A DNA stretch of 64,000 bases from Entoloma clypeatum (GCA_963565915.1 OY751488.1:1612001-1676000); one strand, 5' to 3'. Shown: positions 1-11,771, counted from the first letter of the stretch. Numbers and translations: made by a program. Notes: generated from the letters alone by a model not told the origin.

Positions 1-142
1 GTACATGTGAAACAATGTACGGGAGCGGCTTGGGAAGGCAGAAGGAGGATATTCAACTGTTGACAATGTTGTGATTTAGATGTTGTGATTAGAATAGGAA
101 TTATCAGTGCAAGGGGAGGTATGAGGTGTGTCGATCAATGTA

Positions 143-1100
143 AGGTGGCTGATCCCGCACTGCCATTCTGCTTGTTGACAGGATCGGCCACCTTTGGTTA
201 ATGTGTCATAATCCAAGGACTGTGGTTGAGGCTCACCTTCACTTACAGCAATGTACTAATGTTTAAAACTGAGGGTTGCCTTCAATTAATGCCAACCTCC
301 AGTTGTTTGGATTGTATGAGACATTGGTCCAACTCCAACTGACCGGTTCACCAAGATTAATTAGTATATCGCTTTTATGGAAAGTCAACATCAGTTCTTG
401 GATTCTGACATATTAACCAAAGGCGGCTGATCCTGTCGACAAGCGGAACGGCAGTGCGGAATCAGCCATTTGATGTGAATGTGTCATAATCCAAGAACCT
501 CACATTGGTCTCACTTTAAATTGAAGGGAAGTCTCAACTTTAGTTCTTGGATTATGATATATTAAGGTATAATGTTATGAGATGACATTAACTTGAGGTG
601 GCTGATCCCGCACTGCTGTTCTGCTTGTCGACAGATAGATATATTGAGCTGTAAATGAGGTTGATCAACATTATTATATAGCCAGAAAGCAAATGAGTTT
701 GATCAACACTATTATATAGCCCTAATTGAAAGCAAGTGTCAGATTTTAATTTTATGAGACAATATTAACCTGAGGTGGCCAATCCTGCACTGCCATTCCA
801 CTTGTCAATGGATAGATACATCGAGCTGTAAATGAGTTTGATCAACACTATTATGTAGTCATAATTGAAAGCAAGTGTCAACTTATAATGCTAACTCATT
901 TACAGCTCAATGTATCTATCCATCGACAAGCGGAATGGCAGTGCAGGATCGGCCACCTCAAGTTAATGTCATCTCATAGCATTATAAGTTGACACTTGCT
1001 TTCAATTAGGGCTATACAATAGTGTTGCTCAAACTCATTTACAGATCAATGTATCTATCCATCGACAAGCAGAATGGCAGTGCAGGATCAGCCACCTCAT
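143..1100. repeat. Stem-loop repeat cluster
   Basis: A module of about 50 nt recurs six times, near 143-195, 417-471, 594-634, 771-815, 921-960 and 1060-1100. Its core reads GGTGGCTGATCC, then a loop containing GCACTGCCATTCTGCTTGTC, then a reverse copy of the first part (GGATCGGCCACC). The first two copies are complete hairpins; the others are half-modules embedded in a longer unit that also holds words like TTGATCAACACTATTATA and AAAGCAAGTGTCAACTT. Units around 750-893 and 896-1050 lie head to head, forming a longer foldback. No gene is visible in 1-1073. It resembles a family of small foldback (MITE-like) repeats; no target duplication was resolved. Confidence 0.6.
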
Positions 1101-2093
1101 GTCATTGTCTCATATACTCAGTGCCATGTGATCGGATCAATTGAAGCAGATTCACTGTGTTATCCCATACTCGATTTCCTTTCTGCAAATGTGACAGCTG
1201 TCCATTTAAACGATTCGCAAACCCAAGTCTTGCAAAACTTGTCCAATACTTTGTCTCATTGCAAAACAAATGAAGAACGAGATAAAGTGGTAACATTATT
1301 AAGAACAGAGCAGAAAAAGCTTGGCAACCGACCTATGATTGAATATATTTTGAATCATATGCCCACCCTCAACTTTCTTTCCCAATTGTTGATCTTGGAT
1401 CACTTTGCTTCGTCAATGCATTTGGATGACAGAAAGAACAGCACTGGTGGCCTTCTTCTAGCCTACTTCAATGGTCTTATGACCATTTTCAAATTTATTG
1501 TCTCAGACTATGAAATGGTGCCTTATGAAGCAGACAACCCCACCCTCTACAAAAAGGAAATGGACCGCTATACAGAACAACAGCACACACTTCCATCACT
1601 TCCATCACGACTCACAAACTTTCTGCTTGATCACTTTGATGAGGCCTATAAAGCACATTTTCTGGAATCAGAACATGATTCATTTGGATTGGATCATAGT
1701 GATGTTTGGAACAAGGTCATTGAAGAGTATAACGATGATGTTATAAACAATCTTCCACTGCTTGAGGATAGTAGAAACAACTGGACCGATCATGAAATAC
1801 AGATATATGGAGGGCTGAAAAACAGGCTGCAATATGTCCAACAAGCTGGAATGTTCATGTTGAATGAACCATTCATAATTCCGATAGTTGGAACCAAGAG
1901 TGCCTTACTCTGCCGGAGCTGGTTATATGATTTTTCTCAGATGATTGATGCTATCGCATGGCCATTACATTGGGTGAGTGATATTTTAGTTGTCATGATC
2001 ACTAAAATAATCTTCCTTCTAGTTTTCCACAATGATCAATCCAGGAATTCCACTTATTGTTGCCAGTCGCAGCAAAAGCTATCAGCTCTGTGA
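1074..2093 (+). CDS. Hypothetical protein, not recognised
   Basis: An ATG-initiated ORF of 339 codons. I recognise no domain. The protein is soluble-looking, rich in Leu, Asp and Asn, with no signal peptide and no obvious repeat. Its first codons lie inside the sixth copy of the upstream stem-loop repeat, so the true start may be further in. A good intron signal (GTGAGT at 1974, TTCTAG ending at 2022; 49 nt, phase 0) would replace the last 40 residues by a different tail ending at 2154. The 3' end overlaps a minus-strand broken gene, so the two are convergent. It could be a captured host gene or an unknown transposon gene. The upstream repeat supplies no evident promoter. Confidence 0.4.
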   Translation: MAVQDQPPHVIVSYTQCHVIGSIEADSLCYPILDFLSANVTAVHLNDSQTQVLQNLSNTLSHCKTNEERDKVVTLLRTEQKKLGNRPMIEYILNHMPTLNFLSQLLILDHFASSMHLDDRKNSTGGLLLAYFNGLMTIFKFIVSDYEMVPYEADNPTLYKKEMDRYTEQQHTLPSLPSRLTNFLLDHFDEAYKAHFLESEHDSFGLDHSDVWNKVIEEYNDDVINNLPLLEDSRNNWTDHEIQIYGGLKNRLQYVQQAGMFMLNEPFIIPIVGTKSALLCRSWLYDFSQMIDAIAWPLHWVSDILVVMITKIIFLLVFHNDQSRNSTYCCQSQQKLSAL

Positions 2094-2720
2094 TTTGATC
2101 ATTCAAATGGTCCTGCTCAGCATGGTTTTCTGGTTTGTCCAGTGTTTTGGATAGTTTTTGATGCAGCTTGATTGAACCACTGAAATGATCACAAAGCACA
2201 GTCCTACGATGCTGTCCATTGAGAATATGGGCAATCACAGTATGCAGGGTCCCCAGATTGGTAAATTCGAGGTGATAATTCCTCTGGTAACATGTTCTTC
2301 AATTGTTCTTCTTTCATGACAGTTGATGGATCTATAAGTGCCCGAGAAATTCCAAGCACAATAGCATTCTACTTGATCATATGTTCTGGTTTGAATTCTC
2401 CGTTTTTTATCATAGACTGTTTCAGACTTTTGATCAAACCAGGATAGACTGGCCGTTTGTTGAATTCTTGAGTTTTAATAACCGGTTCTCTTCTGTAATC
2501 ATTGCCCATATGTGATCGAACGATTTGCACAACACTGTAGCCAAGCATATGTTCTTCAACATGATTTGCAAATGCATTGTCGCCAGTTCCAATATTGGTA
2601 AGTTCCAGCTATAATTTGATTTATCATTTTAACAATCACATTGACTAAAATATCCACTTGTCAGTTGATTGACCTGCTTGTTTACAGAGTCCTTTTGTTT
2701 CTTTGGAACACTTTTTTTTT
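2002..2720 (-). pseudogene. Broken gene with ParB-like NGQHR motif
   Basis: Read on the minus strand, three blocks give continuous protein-like sequence: a lysine-rich block near 2650-2720, a block from about 2622 down to 2300, and the block from 2238 down to 2002. The last contains VIAHILNGQHRRTVL, resembling the nucleotide-binding motif of ParB/sulfiredoxin-fold proteins. An in-frame TAG near 2370 and a one-base insertion near 2275 break the gene. A phrase of the LE(L/F)TN(I/L)GT type occurs in both main blocks, suggesting an internal repeat. Assignment to the ParB fold rests on this motif alone and is tentative. Confidence 0.35.
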
Positions 2721-2905
2721 CTTCAACTATAACATGTTTCTAGTTATATGTCAGAGAACCCCCATCTCCTGATCACATCCTCTGTGTCCGTAAGAGACAT
2801 TTTCTACAGGCAAAATCTTCGCTGAAGCATGTTAAATACCAGATCGTAATGGCGCATATATTGACCTGATGGTCTCTTGATAGCATTTCTTGCCACATGA
2901 CAGAA

Positions 2906-3351
2906 TATCAAACAGCATGCCTACATACGCAGGGGAAACCTGGGTAAGATACTCACATTGGAGGAGAGAAGAATGAGAAGAGCTGAGCGTTGATGAAGGT
3001 ACTTGGTAAAAGTCCTGTTATTGCAGATACAGATACATTGAGTATTTATACCTACAAGAATGCGCACAGACCATGTATAAACAAGTACAAACTGAGTTCT
3101 GTCACAGAACCATAAACTCACGTATATGGTAATATGTGACTAATAGTCACATAGTGTGACAAGCACATGATGTGACATAACATGACATATGTTATGCACA
3201 TCTGACACATATCTAATGAGTCAGAAATCTAGAGTGAGTCTAGATTGTTCTAAGTATAGAACACTTCCATATGTAACTACATATGGGAATATACATGTTT
3301 GATGACATGTGATTGACTGTCGAGACATCCGTCTAGAATGTATTCTCAACA
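2906..3351 (-). repeat. LTR of a C1-family copia element
   Basis: 446 bp closely matching the two LTRs of C1 at 12991-13433 and 18739-19181. On the minus strand it starts TGTTGAGAATAC. It is followed on the plus strand by CTCCCCCTC, the complement of the polypurine tract, so it is the 3' LTR of a minus-strand element. Several substitutions make it older than the C1 pair. Confidence 0.85.
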
Positions 3352-3727
3352 CTCCCCCTCAAGTGTGATTCCGTCAGGTTTCAATACTTGTTCACAAGAA
3401 GACATTCAAGTCCTAGTGAAGAGCCAAGATAAATGGCAGCAGCCATAAGGGCGCTGAAGGGGATCTGCTGTGTCGTTTAGCATACACTGTCATTTAAGGT
3501 CTTATCAGAGACCCTGATGTCCAATTCCAAACAAGAATAGACAGGTCTCATCAGAAGTCAATCTGAGATCAATAGATCATCAAAGGATAAAAATACCTTT
3601 GAGAGAGATGAAATAGCGTAATAAACATGCAGCCATAATGGCGCTTGAAGCAGCCAGTGTAGCGCTTAGAGCGACCACTGAAGCAATTAATTATTTAATT
3701 ACTTCTACCACTATCTACTTTAGTTTT
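3352..3727 (-). mobile_element. 3' internal remnant of a C1-family copia element
   Basis: This segment aligns with 13434-13785 of C1, from the polypurine tract inward, and stops abruptly where the LTR of gypsy G1 begins at 3728. It holds three of the bulged mini-hairpins described for C1 (3439-3454, 3629-3644 and a weaker one at 3650-3665). It has no coding sequence. The other LTR of this copy is absent, so it was truncated by or before the G1 insertion. Confidence 0.75.
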
Positions 3728-4129
3728 TGTTATGGACTCTACGGTATGAGGACCACGTCATATCTTTTACTTATCGGCCCGACTCAGTGCCCTCTTACGA
3801 ACTCACTATGTCTAATGTCTACTTTTGCAACCTTCAATTCCCAGTCTGACTCATTACATTACTTCATCATCCCCTTTAGTATACTTTGCTCCCACGCTGA
3901 CTCGCTTTCTGCAGTCAGCTTACTCACTGTACATAGCCTTCCGCAGTCGTCTTACTCATGCGCACTGCCTTCCGCAGTACTGACTCATCTGCTACTGCCT
4001 ATAGTCAGTACCTATATAAACCTCTTGTACTATAGTAGATTCCTTAGATTTAGCAATCACTTTGCTCTTCGCCTTTCCACTTTCCTGCATACTCTGCCCG
4101 AACCTTGGAACGGTTTGTTAAGCATAACA
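3728..4129 (+). repeat. 402-bp 5' LTR of G1
   Basis: Starts TGTTATGGACTC and ends GCATAACA. It contains a TATA-like stretch (CCTATATAAACC near 4010) and short direct repeats around CTTCCGCAGT at 3937-3990. The last 90 bp match the LTR of G2, which is only 113 bp long and lacks the middle of this one. No second LTR of this length is present in the window. Confidence 0.8.
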
Positions 4130-4148
4130 AGTTGCTAAATCTCGTTAG

Positions 4149-4688
4149 GTTCACCCAGAGCGAAGAGAGCAACTACCAGATGAAGTCAAGACGTCGCGCT
4201 TCTTTGAAGACTTCACCAGTAACCCATTCAGCACGCCAGAAGCCCGACAGGAGGAGCTAAGTCCTCGAGACAGTATCGATTTTACACTCATCCAGCAGTA
4301 CATCGAATCGGAGATCCGTCGCATCCTACAGCAGGTGCTTGACGAAGAACTAGACAACGACGAGCATCGCCCCCACGGCGAGATAGCAGAGAGCATCCAT
4401 CTTGCTCGGCAACACCAGATTGCGCGTTACAACGCCCGACAGAACGAACTCGAAAGCTTTCACATTCAAGAAGGACCTCAGACAGGTCGGATCACAGAGA
4501 TCAGAGAGTTTATCGGTGTCCAGACAACCGTTATCAGAAGATTGATTAGGACGCTCACATCGAGACGTCCCAGAGCCACATCATCACATCTTACTCGAAG
4601 CAGCAGATCTACGCCCACTTCACCACCGAAGAACAACAGACCGAGTACAACCGCTGGGCACGAAACGAGAGACTTGACCCCTTCTTGA
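4149..4688 (+). CDS. Gypsy ORF1, N-terminal Gag-like region
   Basis: Open from a TAG at 4146 to 4688, with no ATG in frame, so its start is unclear. It encodes a charged, helical, Arg/Glu-rich segment with the phrases FFEDFTSNPF and ARYNARQNELESF. The same reading frame is preserved in G2 and in a fragment at 55949-56242. It overlaps the Gag frame by more than 100 nt in the -1 register. It may be the N-terminal part of Gag, joined by frameshifting or splicing, or a separate protein; the sequence does not decide this. Confidence 0.5.
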   Translation, partial: VHPERREQLPDEVKTSRFFEDFTSNPFSTPEARQEELSPRDSIDFTLIQQYIESEIRRILQQVLDEELDNDEHRPHGEIAESIHLARQHQIARYNARQNELESFHIQEGPQTGRITEIREFIGVQTTVIRRLIRTLTSRRPRATSSHLTRSSRSTPTSPPKNNRPSTTAGHETRDLTPS

Positions 4689-5788
4689 GACCAACAGACA
4701 CGCAGGAACAGAGATTCCTTAGAGATTTACAGAGGAAATACTCTGAACATTTTGCCACCGATTCCGCCGATGAGTCCCCTGACGAATTTACTTTTGACTC
4801 CGCGCAGTCAGATATTGAACAGACGCCTAGAACAGGGACTCATTTTCAATCCTTACCTGTATCCCGAACCCCATCTTCATCCCAACAACCTGACTCCTCT
4901 TCTCCTCCGCAGACTCTAAACATGGCAGAAGCTCCGGCTGTACAAACAATGGATACATCCAAGTACATCAAGGATCCTGGGATGTTCAAGGACAGATACA
5001 CCTTTGACGAGTGGTGGAAAGCCACCAAACTATACATCAGGTTCCAAAAGAGCCTCACAGACGATCAGAAGATTCTTGCGGTACTATCCCGCATGATGGA
5101 AGGGTCCGGCAGACACTGGGCCAGTAACAAGTTAGACGCTCTTGCCGTTGACAATGAGAACATCACCTGGCTAGGTTTTTCCAATGATATCGCCACACAA
5201 TTCTCCATCGCCAACAAGTCAGTCGCTGCCAAAGCAAGACTCGAAGTCCTGAAACAAGAGAAACACACTGTTGATGAATTCTTGGATGAATTTGAAGAAC
5301 TCTTGAAACTGTCAAACCTTGGCGAAGAAACTGGGAAATACATCCTAGAGAAAAACGTCAACTGCAGAATCTCTGAACAAGTGGCTGGCGATGGCAAGAC
5401 GTACACCAATTATGCAAAGGAGATCTGAAACAAGGGACGACAGATGGAAGGACATGCACTGGTCATCCGAGGTGGTGGCGACATGCGCACCAGATCGGGT
5501 ACCACTTATGGTGGTCAGGGCAAGGCCATGGAGATCGACAAAGCAGGAGTAGCCCGTTGCTACAACTGTCAACGCTTCGGTCATCTGGCTAAAGACTGTA
5601 GCGCTCCAAAGAAGAAAGATGGTCGCAAGTGTTTCAACTGTGACCAAGAAGGCCATATTGCGCGCAACTGCCACAAACCAAAGAAGAACTCCGGAAGGGT
5701 TAGGAAGGTGTCCGAGGAAGATGCCGAGAATGATGAAACCACAATCTTAGAAGCCGACGAGAAGGATTTTCCCGAAGGGTCTGATTAA
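4549..5788 (+). pseudogene. gag: G1 gag
   Basis: Gag frame with the capsid-like block from MAEAPAVQTMDTSK (from 4922) and two CCHC zinc knuckles, CYNCQRFGHLAKDC and CFNCDQEGHIARNC, that bind element RNA. A TGA at 5426-5428 replaces a CGA still present in G2 (22557-22559). The C-terminus after the knuckles is acidic. The end overlaps the pol frame in the -1 register, as in G2. Confidence 0.85.
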
Positions 5789-7353
5789 ACGACGCTAAGT
5801 CGCGACCCTTATCTATTAAACGGACTTGCTTGCCTTGTATGACTGCAGACAATAGAACCTATGTCATCCCTGCCAAGCGAGCCGCTGCATCGACTAAAAT
5901 TGTGAAGGGAGATAAACCTCCGAAAAGACGAGAAATCAGGCTATTAGCTCAGCTCAGGACACGACAAGGACCAAAGGTTATCCGACCTGAGGTTGACAGC
6001 GGATGTGAACGCACATGCATCCATCCCAGAATAGTATGCGAACAGAACCTCCCCACGCGAGGAATACCGCCCATAGCAATTCTAAATGTGGATGGGTCAC
6101 CAAATTGACAACAGAAAGCGAACCAACTTGCCGAAGTTAAACTGGATTTGGGAGCACATCAGGAAACCATGGAAGCAATGGTACTGGACATTGGGAGAAC
6201 GGACATGCTCTTGGGACATGACTGGTTGGTACACCACAACCCCACAATCAATTGGACAACTGGCGCGGTAACATTTAACCGGTGCCCAACAACATGTCGA
6301 ACCAAACACTTGGATTTCAGGATTAACCTTAATGGTCGCAAACACCGGGTTCGCATGGTTGAGGTGCGCCACAAAGATGCACCCAAAAAGTCAGATCAGA
6401 AATGGAAGCCTGGAGACCCTATTTTGGAAGCTGTCACTCCCACACCACCTCCCACAACCAAACGATCCTCATATGTTGAACGATTTGCTCATCTCTTCGA
6501 AAAAGAGAACTTTGATAAGATCCCAAAGGAGAGGGAATGGGACCATGGTATCGAACTTACACTGGATGCACCAAAGGAACTAGGGGGAAATACATATCCT
6601 ATAACACAAAAGGAACAAGAGGAATTGGATGCATTCATTGACGAGGGTCTAGCAACAGGAAAGATCCGCCCATCCAAATCCCCTTATGCCTCCCCTTGCT
6701 TCTTCATCAACAAGAAGGATGGCTCCAAATGATTGGTACAAGATTACCACATGGTCAATAAATTCATGGTCAAAGACAAGTTCCCACTCCCACGAATATC
6801 CGATCTCTTGGACGTACTGAAAGATGTGGTCTACTTCAATAAAATGGACATCATGTGGGGCTATAACAACGTCCGGATTAAGGAGGGCAATGAATGGAAA
6901 GCTGCCTTCCTCAACCAGTCGAGGATTGTTCAAACCATTGGTCATGTTTTTTGGTCTTTGCAACTCCCCGGGAACGTTCTCTCGAATGATGGCTAGTCTA
7001 TTCCGGGACCAGATCCGCCGATGTATCTGCATAATCTACATGGATGACATTGTGGTTATCGGTAAAACCAAGGAAGAACTCGCGCGAAACACCAAAGAAA
7101 TCCTACAGATCCTATCGGACAATGATTTGTTCCTAAAGGAGAAGAAGTGTTTATGGGAAGTAACGAAATGTCCTATATTGGGATATGTGGTTGGTGAGGG
7201 ACGTGTCGAGATGGAAACTGAGAAGGTGGATACAATTCGAAACTGGCAAGCACCCACATCAAAAAAGGAAGTTCAGAAGTTCCTTGGATTTGCCAACTGC
7301 TATCGATGTTTTATTGAAGGGTACTCAAACATCGCGAAACCTCTCACCGCGCT
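4833..7353 (+). repeat. Inverted duplication, arm 1
   Basis: 2,521 bp whose reverse complement is found at 9251-11771 with the same length. I noticed only two substitutions, both C/T at CpG sites (near 5413 and 5553). The spacer between the arms is 7354-9250. Confidence 0.9.
5830..7353 (+). pseudogene. pol: G1 pol, protease and reverse transcriptase part
   Basis: Aspartic protease with the VDSGCERTC active-site motif, then the RT with SPYASPCFF and YMDDIVVIG, the catalytic YxDD box. Premature TGA codons at 6106-6108 and 6730-6732 both stand where G2 has CGA. A one-base insertion near 6914 shifts the frame within RT. The region ends at the inverted-repeat junction, so RNase H and integrase are missing in this orientation. 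All these lesions are shared with the inverted copy. Confidence 0.85.
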
Positions 7354-7355
7354 AA

Positions 7356-10300
7356 CGATGATCGGATCAGGGGCTGGTTTCCTTTTCTGGATGGCGTACT
7401 TCGGAGTTTCATATGGTGACAACAGGGTCTCGTTGAACACAGGGTGAATCATCTTCCAAGTCTTCGGAAGATCAAGAAGGTACGTGCTAGCTCCTTTCTT
7501 CTCTAGGACTTTGAATGGTCCATGTGGGAGTGCATCAAGTTTCTTTGAGGGGCGATCAGTCCTGATGTTAGTCCCTTCCAGCCACACCTTGTCCCCAATG
7601 TGGTAGTTCCGAGATGGACTTTGCCGTGTATCAACTGTCTTCTTCATCTGATCCTGTGCTTGTTTCAGTGCTGCATTGGCTTCTTCTCGTGCCTGTTTGT
7701 GTTTTTTCAAGAAGTTGTTGGCAGCCGGGTTGGTATCCCCCAACACGAGTTCTCCCTTCCAAGGATGTAAACCGTAGTTGAGGTAGAATGGGGTGTGCTT
7801 CGTCGCCTGATGTTCTTTGTCATTGTACTGGAACTCTGCGATTGTGATCCATTCAGCCCAATCATCCTGTAGATGGTTGACAAAGTTTCGTAAGAACACT
7901 TCCGTCTCCTGATGCGATCACTCGGCCTGTCCGTCAGTCTGTGGGTGGTATGCGGTGGACAGGTTCCTTTTGATCCCTAGCATGCGGCAGAGTATCTCCA
8001 TGAACTTCGCAGCGAACTGCGGTCCCCTATCGCTGATGATCTTCTTGGGGATCCCATGAAGCTTCCATATCTGATCCCGATAGATCTTGGCTAATCCTTC
8101 AGCTGATAGTTCCACGGTTGTCGGAATAAGGTGAAGCATCTTCGAATGTCTATCCGTGATGACCAGAATTGCGTTTTTTCCATCAGATTCTGGTATCGGT
8201 CCCACAACGTCGATTCCTATGTCTTCCCATGGGTGACTTGGTGCTGCATGGGGATGTAGCGGAGCATGTCGCTTTTGTCGGTTAATCTTGTTGCGTTGAC
8301 AAGTGTCGCAACCCTTCATGTACTTCTTCACGTCATGCAGGATAGTAGGCCACCAGTAGGTACGAGTGAGGAGTTCATGTGTCCGATATTGTCCTGGATG
8401 TCCAGCCACTGGTGCATCGTGTGATTCAAACATCAGTTCTTGACGCAGTTGTGGGTCTGGTGGAACATAGACTCATTCACCTGCATATGTGATGCCGTTT
8501 TCCTGTTGATACCAATGAGGATTCTTCTTTAGACCCTGGGCTACTTCTGTCTCCATGCAGTTTGAACCCTTGATGCATGCGATCCACGGATTTTCGATGG
8601 TTGTGACGTTTCCAATTTTGATGGAATTAGATGTTTCACCCCCTTCAAAGAATTGTTCCTCTGTGAACATCTCCATTTGTACCACATCTTCTGATTCCAA
8701 CCGTTTCAAGAATAGTCCCTCCCTGAGCATTTGGTCACTGTCCTGTGGTTCGAGTTCCGCTTCATACCAGGGTAAGCGTGACAGGATGTCCGCTTTCGCA
8801 TTGGTCTTGCTGGGTACATGCCGTAATTCAAAGTCATAGTCTTGTAACTTCATTTTCCAGTGTCGCTGTCGTTGATTCAGGTCCTGAGGATGACAGAAAT
8901 ATTCCAGGTTCTTGTGATCGGTCAAGATCTCAAAACGTTCCCTGGCTTCAAGCGGATAGTGTCTCCAATCTTTTAATGCTTCCATGACCGCCAGGAGTTC
9001 CTTGTGGTATATCTCGTAATTCTGTTCGGCCGCGGACATGGTCCGCGACAAGAACACGATGGGGTGCCATTTGTCGTCTTGCTTCTGAGAGAGTACTGCT
9101 CCAATTGCATAGCCCGATGCATCGGTTTCAACCCTGAACTGTCCCTCTGATTTCGGTAATGCCAAGACTGGTGCCGATGTAATTGCCCATATGAGACCTT
9201 CAAAGGCTTGCTGCTCTGTTGGTCCCCAAGTAAATGCCGTACCACCTGTGAGCGCGGTGAGAGGTTTCGCGATGTTTGAGTACCCTTCAATAAAACATCG
9301 ATAGCAGTTGGCAAATCCAAGGAACTTCTGAACTTCCTTTTTTGATGTGGGTGCTTGCCAGTTTCGAATTGTATCCACCTTCTCAGTTTCCATCTCGACA
9401 CGTCCCTCACCAACCACATATCCCAATATAGGACATTTCGTTACTTCCCATAAACACTTCTTCTCCTTTAGGAACAAATCATTGTCCGATAGGATCTGTA
9501 GGATTTCTTTGGTGTTTCGCGCGAGTTCTTCCTTGGTTTTACCGATAACCACAATGTCATCCATGTAGATTATGCAGATACATCGGCGGATCTGGTCCCG
9601 GAATAGACTAGCCATCATTCGAGAGAACGTTCCCGGGGAGTTGCAAAGACCAAAAAACATGACCAATGGTTTGAACAATCCTCGACTGGTTGAGGAAGGC
9701 AGCTTTCCATTCATTGCCCTCCTTAATCCGGACGTTGTTATAGCCCCACATGATGTCCATTTTATTGAAGTAGACCACATCTTTCAGTACGTCCAAGAGA
9801 TCGGATATTCGTGGGAGTGGGAACTTGTCTTTGACCATGAATTTATTGACCATGTGGTAATCTTGTACCAATCATTTGGAGCCATCCTTCTTGTTGATGA
9901 AGAAGCAAGGGGAGGCATAAGGGGATTTGGATGGGCGGATCTTTCCTGTTGCTAGACCCTCGTCAATGAATGCATCCAATTCCTCTTGTTCCTTTTGTGT
10001 TATAGGATATGTATTTCCCCCTAGTTCCTTTGGTGCATCCAGTGTAAGTTCGATACCATGGTCCCATTCCCTCTCCTTTGGGATCTTATCAAAGTTCTCT
10101 TTTTCGAAGAGATGAGCAAATCGTTCAACATATGAGGATCGTTTGGTTGTGGGAGGTGGTGTGGGAGTGACAGCTTCCAAAATAGGGTCTCCAGGCTTCC
10201 ATTTCTGATCTGACTTTTTGGGTGCATCTTTGTGGCGCACCTCAACCATGCGAACCCGGTGTTTGCGACCATTAAGGTTAATCCTGAAATCCAAGTGTTT

Positions 10301-10774
10301 GGTTCGACATGTTGTTGGGCACCGGTTAAATGTTACCGCGCCAGTTGTCCAATTGATTGTGGGGTTGTGGTGTACCAACCAGTCATGTCCCAAGAGCATG
10401 TCCGTTCTCCCAATGTCCAGTACCATTGCTTCCATGGTTTCCTGATGTGCTCCCAAATCCAGTTTAACTTCGGCAAGTTGGTTCGCTTTCTGTTGTCAAT
10501 TTGGTGACCCATCCACATTTAGAATTGCTATGGGCGGTATTCCTCGCGTGGGGAGGTTCTGTTCGCATACTATTCTGGGATGGATGCATGTGCGTTCACA
10601 TCCGCTGTCAACCTCAGGTCGGATAACCTTTGGTCCTTGTCGTGTCCTGAGCTGAGCTAATAGCCTGATTTCTCGTCTTTTCGGAGGTTTATCTCCCTTC
10701 ACAATTTTAGTCGATGCAGCGGCTCGCTTGGCAGGGATGACATAGGTTCTATTGTCTGCAGTCATACAAGGCAA
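7356..10774 (-). pseudogene. pol: Pol of the inverted gypsy copy
   Basis: Protease, RT (YMDDIVVIG), RNase H with intact TDASGYAIG and TDHKNLEYF motifs, then integrase with the HHCC zinc region (ending CDTCQRNK) and DDE core ([11 protein letters not shown]). It has TGA codons shared with arm 1 and its own TGA at 7918-7920, where G2 reads CGA. The frame after it resumes through the post-integrase domain and stops short of the chromodomain at the junction. RNase H catalytic residues survive here although G2 has lost two of them. Confidence 0.85.
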
Positions 10775-11771
10775 GCAAGTCCGTTTAATAGATAAGGGTC
10801 GCGACTTAGCGTCGTTTAATCAGACCCTTCGGGAAAATCCTTCTCGTCGGCTTCTAAGATTGTGGTTTCATCATTCTCGGCATCTTCCTCGGACACCTTC
10901 CTAACCCTTCCGGAGTTCTTCTTTGGTTTGTGGCAGTTGCGCGCAATATGGCCTTCTTGGTCACAGTTGAAACACTTGCGACCATCTTTCTTCTTTGGAG
11001 CGCTACAGTCTTTAGCCAGATGACCGAAGCGTTGACAGTTGTAGCAACAGGCTACTCCTGCTTTGTCGATCTCCATGGCCTTGCCCTGACCACCATAAGT
11101 GGTACCCGATCTGGTGCGCATGTCGCCACCACCTCGGATGACCAGTGCATGTCCTTCCATCTGTCGTCCCTTGTTTCAGATCTCCTTTGCGTAATTGGTG
11201 TACGTCTTGCCATCGCCAGCCACTTGTTCAGAGATTCTGCAGTTGACGTTTTTCTCTAGGATGTATTTCCCAGTTTCTTCGCCAAGGTTTGACAGTTTCA
11301 AGAGTTCTTCAAATTCATCCAAGAATTCATCAACAGTGTGTTTCTCTTGTTTCAGGACTTCGAGTCTTGCTTTGGCAGCGACTGACTTGTTGGCGATGGA
11401 GAATTGTGTGGCGATATCATTGGAAAAACCTAGCCAGGTGATGTTCTCATTGTCAACGGCAAGAGCGTCTAACTTGTTACTGGCCCAGTGTCTGCCGGAC
11501 CCTTCCATCATGCGGGATAGTACCGCAAGAATCTTCTGATCGTCTGTGAGGCTCTTTTGGAACCTGATGTATAGTTTGGTGGCTTTCCACCACTCGTCAA
11601 AGGTGTATCTGTCCTTGAACATCCCAGGATCCTTGATGTACTTGGATGTATCCATTGTTTGTACAGCCGGAGCTTCTGCCATGTTTAGAGTCTGCGGAGG
11701 GGAAGAGGAGTCGGGTTGTTGGGATGAAGATGGGGTTCGGGATACAGGTAAGGATTGAAAATGAGTCCCTG
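9251..11771 (-). repeat. Inverted duplication, arm 2
   Basis: Reverse-complement partner of 4833-7353. It shares the nonsense codons and the RT frameshift of arm 1, which shows that the duplication came after those mutations. It ends at 11771, where TTGCCG-rich tandem repeats begin. Confidence 0.9.
10816..11771 (-). pseudogene. gag: Gag of the inverted gypsy copy
   Basis: Capsid-like block and both CCHC knuckles, with the same TGA as arm 1 (plus-strand position near 11176-11178). The first knuckle is preceded by Ala-Cys where the forward arm has Ala-Arg (CGT to TGT). The 5' end is cut at 11771, and the first codons of the ORF to 11805 come from the adjoining repeat. Confidence 0.85.

Larger units (their letters stand above)
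3728..7353 (+). mobile_element. Ty3/gypsy chromovirus G1, 5' half
   Basis: Contains a 5' LTR, leader, ORF1, gag, protease and most of the reverse transcriptase, then breaks off at 7353 (after the KPLTALT block, between RT and RNase H) where a second copy begins in the opposite orientation. It is the same family as G2 (21149-27205). It carries nonsense codons at 5426, 6106 and 6730 and a one-base insertion near 6914, so it is dead. Confidence 0.9.
7356..11771 (-). mobile_element. Gypsy G1 second copy, inverted, no LTRs
   Basis: A continuous minus-strand copy from gag (at 11771) to the C-terminal part of integrase (at 7356), equivalent to about 21970-26380 of G2. Both LTRs, the ORF1 start and the chromodomain are absent. 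The right part (9251-11771) is the inverted repeat arm; the left part (7356-9250) supplies RNase H and integrase that the forward copy lacks. Confidence 0.9.

Noticed and set aside
4833..11771. Inverted repeat as a sequencing or assembly palindrome
   Set aside because: The arms carry real substitutions, and the spacer is unique with non-palindromic junctions, so an adapter-type artefact is less likely; it still deserves read-level confirmation.
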